From Candidatus Helarchaeota archaeon (GTDB lineage Archaea; Asgardarchaeota; Lokiarchaeia; Helarchaeales; HEL-GB-A): a DNA stretch of 25,513 nt. Positions 16,214 through 22,933 of the stretch are shown here, piece by piece (positions within the stretch are counted from its first letter, which is position 1; every line of letters starts with the position of its first letter). A program made the translations under genes and the position numbers. A model generated the notes under the pieces. It saw only the letters and a list, made by a program, of their open reading frames with translations. It did not search any database and was not told the DNA's origin. The stretch is from positions 1-25,513 of the forward strand of contig JAEOSY010000190.1 of NCBI GenBank assembly GCA_016840125.1, in the 5' to 3' direction.

Positions 16214-17338
16214 ATGCGCGCTGGGGCAGTTATATGTCTTATTACCGGCTTAATTAGCATATTTTTCATGTATTTTTTCGCTATGTACACAGACATCGAT
16301 GGTATGACAATTTATTACGCAACTGGGCTGGGTTTAATAAAGAATATGCCGTATTTATTTACAAATGCATCCTCCATTGCAGCTGGAATGATGTTACCTA
16401 TCGCCGTTTATTATCTTGTTCTAATTGCATTTATTTTCATGTTAGCTTCGCCATTTTTAATCTTAATTGGAATTAAACGGCGTGCGACTGCAATAATCGG
16501 ATCTCTTTTTGTTATTTTTTTAGCACTAACGATGATTGCGGGACATCTCCTAGTGCAATTAGCGAGTATTACAATGTTGTTTGACGGGCTGTACATTATG
16601 TGGGATACGTGGGCGCTTGTTTCTGGAACCCCATCTGTCCAATTGAGTGGGATGAGTCTGATGCTAATTGTTGGTGTTATTGCCTTCATAGGAGGCTGCC
16701 TCGGGCGTGGTCCGAAGGTTGAAGTTTATAAAGGGCGAACGCGGGAGGAAGCAGAGCCTACACCCGAAGAACCTACAGTTCAGCTCCCCAAGAGTCCGCT
16801 TGGACTGCGATCTCTGTCTTTTCCCCTGGATTATTCTGACTTACCTGCGGAAACAATGAGACCCGAAATAAACGTTCCTATAGACTACTCAAAGGCAAAG
16901 GAAGTGGTACCAGCGGACGCTGAGATCCTCTACAGTACATTGATGAGCGGTGTGTATACTTTTGGACCGCTAAAGGAAACTTGGATTTCACATATATTAA
17001 TCACAACTCGAGGTGTAGCCTTCTCTCGCCCAGCAAGTATTGGGGATATCCCGCGTGTTTATTTCACTCCTTGGGATGTAGTAAGCGCTCCGCTCAAAGG
17101 ACGTTTCACCATAAAGATAAGTGCATTAGCGTACTACAACTTCAAACTCTACAGAGCTGCTAACTATGAAACCAAAGAGAGCTTTAATTTGCGGTTCAAA
17201 CACTTTGGAGGCAAATTTAGACCGTTGAAGAAAGCTTTTGACAAGCAATGGAAAGCTGAGAAGAAAATATTTAAGGCGGAGCGAAAAGCCGAAAAACAGA
17301 GGCTGAAGGAAGAGCGAAGGCGAAGAAGGGAAGAATAA
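16214..17338 (+). CDS. Four-TM membrane protein with C-terminal soluble domain and basic tail
   Basis: I do not recognise this 374-residue protein as a named family. It has about four membrane helices (roughly 4-24, 58-87, 92-120 and 147-164), then an acidic, Pro-rich linker (170-195). A soluble domain at about 225-330 has alternating strands (AEILYSTLMSGVYTFGPLKE, then ILITTRGVAFSRP and VYFTPWDVV). This resembles PH-like or GRAM-like domains that read a transcribed signal at the membrane, but that is a pattern guess. The tail (about 338-374) is a Lys/Arg/Glu-rich helix that could bind lipids or nucleic acid. GAGG lies 9 nt before the ATG. It diverges from the beta-helix genes. Similar TM-plus-PH layouts are found in archaea, but the partner is unknown. 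Confidence 0.72.
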   Translation: MRAGAVICLITGLISIFFMYFFAMYTDIDGMTIYYATGLGLIKNMPYLFTNASSIAAGMMLPIAVYYLVLIAFIFMLASPFLILIGIKRRATAIIGSLFVIFLALTMIAGHLLVQLASITMLFDGLYIMWDTWALVSGTPSVQLSGMSLMLIVGVIAFIGGCLGRGPKVEVYKGRTREEAEPTPEEPTVQLPKSPLGLRSLSFPLDYSDLPAETMRPEINVPIDYSKAKEVVPADAEILYSTLMSGVYTFGPLKETWISHILITTRGVAFSRPASIGDIPRVYFTPWDVVSAPLKGRFTIKISALAYYNFKLYRAANYETKESFNLRFKHFGGKFRPLKKAFDKQWKAEKKIFKAERKAEKQRLKEERRRRREE

Positions 17339-17409
17339 AGAGTCTAAATCCTCAAAATTCACTAAATTTCAATCGATATCCTATCAAACATAAAGAGAGA
17401 AACAGAATT

Positions 17410-17461
17410 TGATACGGTGATGGAGAAGCTAAAGAATGGAGTGATTAAAGCTTTTTTCTTG
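17410..17461 (+). pseudogene. Relic of the thioredoxin reductase 3' end
   Basis: These 52 bp match 11683-11734 without gaps at 43 positions, including the exact 16-mer aaagaatggagtgatt. The match runs through the last codons of trxB, its stop and about 13 bp beyond. In frame it reads YGDGEAKEWSD then a stop (17413-17448), against YGDEDAKEWSD in the intact gene, and it is cut off upstream by a TGA. It is the remnant of a second trxB copy or of a small duplication. Confidence 0.7.
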
Positions 17462-17566
17462 CTTAAACTATAATTTGCATCTTCTTCTTCTTCGATTCGG
17501 CAGAATTGATCTAGAATAAATAGGATTATTTTCCTAGTACTTCTTAGTAGTCGAAGGTGGAATTAA

Positions 17567-18070
17567 ATGAATTATGAGGAACAATTAGAGTGCAAGAGAC
17601 CGGAATGTACAGGGACTCTAACAATCCCAATCAAAATCGTCGTGAAAGAGAATTTAGCGGCGATTATATCCCGCTGTCCTAAATGTCGAAAGAAATACAA
17701 GGTTAATTTCCATATGCAGGAGCGCCAGCAATGGCTCGCTCTTATCCGGAAGTTATTCCTGAAATGCGAGGTTTGTGGGGAGCCCCTTTCGCCTAACTGG
17801 CATATTATTGGAAGCGGTCATTCAGCTTTCACCTCTCAATTTGGATTCGATACCATTTTTAGACTAGGTAATCCCTGCTATAATTGTAGAAAGAATGATG
17901 CAAAAGCCTGTAGCGAATTTTTATGGTCTGATATTAACCCCCTTCCTCCACCACCGCCCCCTAAGACGCAGTTGAGTTCACCACCCATTAATAACTTATT
18001 CTGCACACAATGCGGGACATCAATCAAGCCAGGAACCCGGTTCTGCGCTGCCTGCGGCTCCAAAGTCTAA
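17567..18070 (+). CDS. Multi-zinc-ribbon protein (1)
   Basis: A 167-residue protein with three probable zinc sites. The core (1-120) has Cys9/Cys14 with Cys37/Cys40, then Cys67/Cys70 with Cys104/Cys107. A proline run (about 127-132) joins it to a classic C-terminal zinc ribbon, Cys146/Cys149 with Cys160/Cys163 (FCTQCG ... FCAACG). The core is shared with the next gene, with the first six cysteines at the same residue numbers. No catalytic domain or TM segment is visible, so it is probably a cytoplasmic protein- or nucleic-acid-binding adaptor. AGGTGG lies 6 nt before the ATG. A TATA-like AATAAATAG at 17515-17523 is plausible for its promoter. The function is unknown. Confidence 0.8.
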   Translation: MNYEEQLECKRPECTGTLTIPIKIVVKENLAAIISRCPKCRKKYKVNFHMQERQQWLALIRKLFLKCEVCGEPLSPNWHIIGSGHSAFTSQFGFDTIFRLGNPCYNCRKNDAKACSEFLWSDINPLPPPPPPKTQLSSPPINNLFCTQCGTSIKPGTRFCAACGSKV

Positions 18071-18162
18071 CTTTCTCTCTCATTTTAGATTTGATATCTT
18101 TAAAAAATTAATATAGGAGTAGCTCTTTACTATTAAATATCTAATTATATTAGGTGGAAGCG

Positions 18163-18906
18163 ATGAGTTATTTAGATCAATTAAGTTGTAAGCGGAAGAA
18201 TTGCGCTGGAGAGTTAATGGTTCCCATTAAACTGATCATGAAAGGCGGGAGTGTTATCTATGTAGCCCGATGCCCACGATGCCACGTATCCTACAAAAAA
18301 ATCCTCCCCGTAAGTGATAAACAGGGGTGGCTCCCTCTTGTAGCTAAATCTTTTTTCCAATGTGACTCGTGTGGAACCCCAAACGAAGATAATTATATGA
18401 TGGTGGGTTCTAACTATGCTGCCTGGCACAGTGCCAGAGTAAAGACGATAACGACCTGTAAAAATTGTCGAAAAAGACGTGCGAAAGTGGTTTCTAAGGT
18501 TATATGGAATGATATTATCAAAGAAATCAAGGGACCTGTCGAACTTCCTGCCCCTGAAATCAATTGTCCCCATTGTGGTAATAAAATGGAGCCAGGTGCA
18601 AAAGCTTGCCCGGATTGTAAGAAGGACGTAATTTGTAGTGCTTGTGGCGCTCCCATTGCCTCGGGGGCTATGTTCTGTTCGTCCTGTGGTGAGAAGGTTG
18701 TTACCTATACAGTTCCTGTGAGTGAGGGACCTACCAAGGATAATGTGTGTCCAACCTGCCAAGAAGAATATGATGAGGGATCGATCTTCTGCCCCGTTTG
18801 CGGGCAAGAACTTGTGTGCGATAAATGTGGGAATGTAAACCGCGAAGGCGCTCTGTTTTGTACTAACTGCGGTGACGCCGTAACCAAAGGCGAATTGAGC
18901 GAGTGA
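18163..18906 (+). CDS. Multi-zinc-ribbon protein (2), expanded paralog
   Basis: A 247-residue tandem paralog of the preceding gene. The core again has Cys9/Cys14, Cys37/Cys40, Cys67/Cys70 and Cys99/Cys102, but the C-terminus carries four zinc ribbons instead of one: Cys135/138 with 149/152, 158/161 with 172/175, 196/199 with 210/213, and 219/222 with 233/236. The ribbons come in pairs, as in double zinc ribbon (DZANK-like) domains. An in-frame GTG at 18154 would add three residues; AGGTG ends 6 nt before ATG 18163, so I chose the ATG. It follows its paralog by 92 bp and ends at T-tracts, convergent with SMC. The function is unknown; binding to RNA, DNA or a protein is likely from the ribbons. 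Confidence 0.82.
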   Translation: MSYLDQLSCKRKNCAGELMVPIKLIMKGGSVIYVARCPRCHVSYKKILPVSDKQGWLPLVAKSFFQCDSCGTPNEDNYMMVGSNYAAWHSARVKTITTCKNCRKRRAKVVSKVIWNDIIKEIKGPVELPAPEINCPHCGNKMEPGAKACPDCKKDVICSACGAPIASGAMFCSSCGEKVVTYTVPVSEGPTKDNVCPTCQEEYDEGSIFCPVCGQELVCDKCGNVNREGALFCTNCGDAVTKGELSE

Positions 18907-18910
18907 AACT

Positions 18911-18950
18911 CCCCTCCTTTTTTTTCTCCCTCTCCAGAATTTTTTTTTCG
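18911..18950 (+). terminator. T-tract terminator after the zinc-ribbon genes
   Basis: Two runs of eight to nine T (about 18918-18925 and 18940-18948) lie in the short gap after the second zinc-ribbon gene, before the convergent SMC end. They suit archaeal termination on the plus strand. Confidence 0.5.
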
Positions 18951-18976
18951 TTTAATTAACGGATGAATAAATTAGT

Positions 18977-21900
18977 TTATGAACTAAGTGCTTTCAAGGT
19001 GCCTTCATCAGTGAGCGCAACTGATATTACTTTTGAAACCCCATTTAGATTGGTAACACCGTACAGTTGGTTAGTATAGCGCATCGCGATATCTCGGTGT
19101 GTAATCATGATGCACTGCGATTCCTTGGAGATCTTTTCAATCACCTTGGCAACTTTCCGGACATTCATCACATCCAGCGCTGCATCGATCTCGTCAAAAA
19201 CGTAAAAGGGGCTGGGATCAACTTTCTGCATGGAGAAAATCAGTGCAAGTGCCGTTAATGATTTTTCCCCACCGGACATAGCTTGAATACTCTTCACCTT
19301 TTTACCCCCCGGTTTCGCAAAGATAGTGATTCCACCCTCAAAGGGACGCTCGGGATTCTCCAATTCCATCCTAGCCTTCCCACCTGCGATCATCTCGAAG
19401 ATTATCCCGAACTCCTTGTTGATACTATTAAACAGGTTGAGGAAGATCGTCTTTTTCTCGAATTCAATCTTATTAATGAAGTCGACAATGACTTTCCGTT
19501 CTTGGTTCAAATCCTCGCGACGTGCGTCGAGTTCATCAAACCGTAACTTCGCTTCTTGGTACTGGCGAACGGAAAGGGCATTCACAGGCTCCAAATTCCT
19601 CTTCCGATTAATCCCAGCTGTGATTTCCATTTCAAGTTGCGATTCATTTACAGGTTCCGCAATTTCTACTAGGTCAATCTCAAGTTCCCGAATCTGCTTT
19701 TCAATATTGGAGAGTTTTGTAATAGCTCCCTCATTCTTCACCTTGATATCTGAAATTTGTTGCTTGATACGTTCTATTTTTCGATTAATTCCCCCTATTT
19801 CTTTCTGCTGGTCAGATATAGAAGCTTGTTGGTTCTCGACCTCATTTTGTAATTGGGAGAGTTGGGTCTTTAATTGTCCCTCAATCTCCTTAAATTCATT
19901 TAACTGATCACCCTGTTCGGTTTGTGAATTAGTATATTCCTCAATGTCTTTTTCGATTTGTATATAGGCTTGATCAATGGCTTCAATCCGCGATTTGTTA
20001 TCCTGGAGATTCCGGGCAAGGATCACATTAATCTGATGATCTTTTTCCCGTTTCGTTGCATTTTTTGCACTGACTTCTTTCTCAATTTTAGAGATTTCCT
20101 TCTCTATTTTACGCACCTTTTGGAATAAATCCTTAATTTCACTTTTCTCAATCTCAGATTTAAGCTCATCACGCTCTGTTTCCATTGTTTTTATGCGCTG
20201 TTTGAGTTCTACCCGTTCTTGAGAAAGATTGGTCATAATGGTTTCGGCCCCATGAATTTCTTGAGTTATTGATCCCAGTTCTTTCTCATTCTTTTCAATC
20301 ACGATTTCATTCTGATCTAATTGACGATTTATATCTTCAAGCTGCTTCTCCCGGGATTTATTTTTTTCGAGGACATTTTCATGTTTACGTTTAATTTCAT
20401 TCAATAAGACTACAAGGCGTTTATACTTCATATTATCGAGTTCGAGTGCAGAGGATAACCTCTCAAGCTCTTTCTTTTCATGCATTAATTTCTCGGCTAA
20501 CTCCGGGATTAATTTCTCGGCAAAATTACGATTTGCTCCCCCACTAATTACCCCTTCTCGCGAAATTGAATCGCCATAGGGTGTAATAATATCTTTTCCA
20601 TATGATTTCTCTTCAACCTGTCGCATCCATATATCAATTGCCTCTCGCAGGTTTTCTGCAATAAGAGTATTTTGAAAAATATTATTGATTGTTCTTAAAT
20701 TTTTCTCTAATTTATCAAAAAAGGCAAAACCTTGCTTTGCTTCCGCTGTAATTTGTTTCAACTCTTCTAAGGGGATGAAAGTGGCGCTCCCAATTCCTGA
20801 CTCCCGTAAAAAATTAATCGCAGCGATTGCACTCATCGCATCATCTACTACGATGGAGTTAAGATAGGGTGTTAAAGCTACTTTTTCCTTGATTTCCAAC
20901 TCATCCAAGGGCAATAAATCACGTAAAACTCCTATAACTCCCTTAATCTCCTTATTCCGGGCTTTTTCCAAGAGTTTTGCTATAACGGGGTTCGATTCCT
21001 GATCTTCTGTGAAAAATGTCTTAATGGTCTCAATTTTTGCCTCAATAGAGGATGTTGAATGTTGGGTTTCCAGTTTTTTTCGTGAGAGTTCCTCAATACT
21101 CTCCTCATAGGCTTGGCGTTTTGCCGCTGAAGATTCGAGCTGCCGCGCAGCCATAGCTAAAAGGTTTTTGGATTGTTCAAGCTCGGATAGGATTACCTCA
21201 CGGCGTTCTTGCATTTGTTTATTTTCCTTTTTCCGCCTTTCCACATCATTCTTTTTCGTAAGATATGATGATTGTTTAATTTGAATAGTCGAATCCTTCA
21301 TTTGTGACTGAATTTCAGCATTTGTTAGTAATTTTTCTGCCTTATTGATTTGCCCTTGAAGTTCCTCATAATGATCTTGTAAGACTTTGTATTCCGAGTC
21401 ACGTTGGGCAATTTGTTGATTTATATTCTGCTGAATATTACTTTTTTCTTTCTTTTGGCGTTCCAATGTGGTGATAGTATCATCAATTTTAACGATTTCT
21501 TCTTGACTTTTTTCGATTTGATCTTGAATTTCATGAATTTTTTTCTGTGCTTGAACTTTATCTTGCTGGAGTTCGGTAATCCGTTGTTGTCGATTTTTAA
21601 TATCACGTTTTAATCCGGTTACTTTTGCCCTTAACTCTGAATAATTAGCCTGATTCTTTTCCACTTTTCCAGATTTCTCTTGGATGACCTGCTTCACATC
21701 TTGAATTCTTTGGCTTACCCCACTAATCCCTGCCTGCTTCTCCGCTCGTACTTGTTCATGTTCAATGATTTTCTTGTTTAACTCCTCTATTTGAGCTTGA
21801 TTCTCTTTCATATCTAACAGATGATTTTTATGTTTACTCGAAATCAGTAACGTTCTTTTATCATAAACTTCTTCCGAAACCTGCTCCCATTCTTCATAAT

Positions 21901-22546
21901 TTTCTTTTTCCTTTGCTAAACTTTTCACACGATTCTCAGACTCTCGAATCAGAACATCTAGTTCATTGACCTTGACCTCTGCCCTATCTAGCTCTTCCAA
22001 AGCTTTTAATTTCTTCTCGTCAAACTCCTTAGTTCCTGCCAGGTCTTCAATCATTTCCCGTCGCGCCTCGGGGTGCATGCTCGCTAATTCGGCAATCCGC
22101 CCCTGAAGCACGAGGTTGAATCCCTCTTTCACATCAATATTCGCGATCTTCAATTTATCCATAATTTCAGTGCGAGTACTCCGTTTTCCATTGAACCGAT
22201 AGACTGAACCACCACCACCTGCTTTGATCTCGCGTTGAACGCTCACTTCATCAGAGGGCACAGGAATTCGGTGGTCACCATTATCAAAAATGATATTTAC
22301 AATAGCCTTTTCAGCAGCTTTATCACCCGGTCGTGTCCCTGCGTAAATTAAATCAGCTAATTCCTTTGCCCGTAAGCTTTTTGTGCTCAGCTCCCCTAAA
22401 ACAAAAGAAATTGCATCAACTACATTGGATTTCCCACTTCCATTCGGACCAATAATCCCTGTAAAGCCTAAGGGGAAATCTAAATCTATCGTCCCAATAC
22501 CGTAGGACTTGAAACCGGTCATAATTATATTTTTAATATAAACCAT
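18977..22546 (-). CDS. smc: Chromosome segregation protein SMC
   Basis: A complete 1189-residue SMC, the normal length. The N-terminal head has Walker A GPNGSGKS (33-40). A long coiled coil follows (about 170-500). The hinge (about 515-680) contains GVIGVLRDLL at its start and ends near SISREGVISGGANR. The returning coiled coil runs to about 1010. The C-terminal head has the ABC signature MSGGEKSLTALAL (about 1090-1102), Walker B with the catalytic acid (FYVFDEIDAALD, Asp1118/Glu1119), and THRD as the H-loop. SMC forms a ring dimer with kleisin partners to organise and separate chromosomes. No ScpA or ScpB gene is next to it here. It is convergent with the zinc-ribbon genes and divergent from the surface-protein gene at 22934. 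The Shine-Dalgarno is weak. Confidence 0.97.
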   Translation of the reverse strand: MVYIKNIIMTGFKSYGIGTIDLDFPLGFTGIIGPNGSGKSNVVDAISFVLGELSTKSLRAKELADLIYAGTRPGDKAAEKAIVNIIFDNGDHRIPVPSDEVSVQREIKAGGGGSVYRFNGKRSTRTEIMDKLKIANIDVKEGFNLVLQGRIAELASMHPEARREMIEDLAGTKEFDEKKLKALEELDRAEVKVNELDVLIRESENRVKSLAKEKENYEEWEQVSEEVYDKRTLLISSKHKNHLLDMKENQAQIEELNKKIIEHEQVRAEKQAGISGVSQRIQDVKQVIQEKSGKVEKNQANYSELRAKVTGLKRDIKNRQQRITELQQDKVQAQKKIHEIQDQIEKSQEEIVKIDDTITTLERQKKEKSNIQQNINQQIAQRDSEYKVLQDHYEELQGQINKAEKLLTNAEIQSQMKDSTIQIKQSSYLTKKNDVERRKKENKQMQERREVILSELEQSKNLLAMAARQLESSAAKRQAYEESIEELSRKKLETQHSTSSIEAKIETIKTFFTEDQESNPVIAKLLEKARNKEIKGVIGVLRDLLPLDELEIKEKVALTPYLNSIVVDDAMSAIAAINFLRESGIGSATFIPLEELKQITAEAKQGFAFFDKLEKNLRTINNIFQNTLIAENLREAIDIWMRQVEEKSYGKDIITPYGDSISREGVISGGANRNFAEKLIPELAEKLMHEKKELERLSSALELDNMKYKRLVVLLNEIKRKHENVLEKNKSREKQLEDINRQLDQNEIVIEKNEKELGSITQEIHGAETIMTNLSQERVELKQRIKTMETERDELKSEIEKSEIKDLFQKVRKIEKEISKIEKEVSAKNATKREKDHQINVILARNLQDNKSRIEAIDQAYIQIEKDIEEYTNSQTEQGDQLNEFKEIEGQLKTQLSQLQNEVENQQASISDQQKEIGGINRKIERIKQQISDIKVKNEGAITKLSNIEKQIRELEIDLVEIAEPVNESQLEMEITAGINRKRNLEPVNALSVRQYQEAKLRFDELDARREDLNQERKVIVDFINKIEFEKKTIFLNLFNSINKEFGIIFEMIAGGKARMELENPERPFEGGITIFAKPGGKKVKSIQAMSGGEKSLTALALIFSMQKVDPSPFYVFDEIDAALDVMNVRKVAKVIEKISKESQCIMITHRDIAMRYTNQLYGVTNLNGVSKVISVALTDEGTLKALSS

Positions 22547-22933
22547 GAAGATCCCTATGATTTAGTTGGCTATCTTGAAATAAGAATTCATCTCATTTAA
22601 TATTGAACATAAGATAAGTTTAATTTTTTCAAAGGATTTTATAACAGTTCCCTTCAGGCAATGTTTTTTAGTGAAAGAAGCCGTAATGAAACACTCTCAA
22701 GTTTTATGAATCCAACTTCCTCCAATTTGGAACCTTTCTAAAAGCTCCCCACAAATTGGATCTTGACATTCCTCTTTTTGGTTCGAAGCCGCAGATATTA
22801 AAATTATTTTTAGGAGATACAATCAATCCTTTGTTATCCAAAGTCAACATATTTATAAATCCTATTTATCAAGATCATTTTGTTTAACTAGTTTTCATTG
22901 TGAAAAAAATACTTGAGAAAAGGTGAAAAACCG
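22547..22933. other. 387-bp divergent region between SMC and the surface-protein gene
   Basis: No convincing gene. It holds a 9-bp inverted repeat (TCCAATTTG at 22721-22729, CAAATTGGA at 22752-22760), a TATA-like box for the plus-strand gene (22851-22859), and a possible AT box for SMC near 22595. A start-less open stretch of 65 sense codons plus stop (22690-22887) crosses it, but I do not call it a gene. Confidence 0.5.
22851..22859 (+). promoter_or_regulatory. TATA-like box of the repeat surface protein
   Basis: ATTTATAAA in an AT-rich context. A start site about 25 bp downstream (near 22880) would give a leader of about 50 nt that ends in AGGTGA (22921-22926), 7 nt before the ATG at 22934. 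Confidence 0.45.

Noticed and set aside
17521..17536. Short inverted repeat TAGGA-TTATTT-TCCTA before the first zinc-ribbon gene
   Set aside because: The arms are only 5 bp in AT-rich DNA, which is expected by chance.
22690..22887. Open stretch of 65 sense codons plus stop on the plus strand, including KLDLDIPLFGSKPQILKLFL, which faintly recalls the start of some winged-helix regulators
   Set aside because: It has no start codon or ribosome binding site, and the resemblance is too short to support a gene or pseudogene call. It also overlaps the promoter of the next gene.
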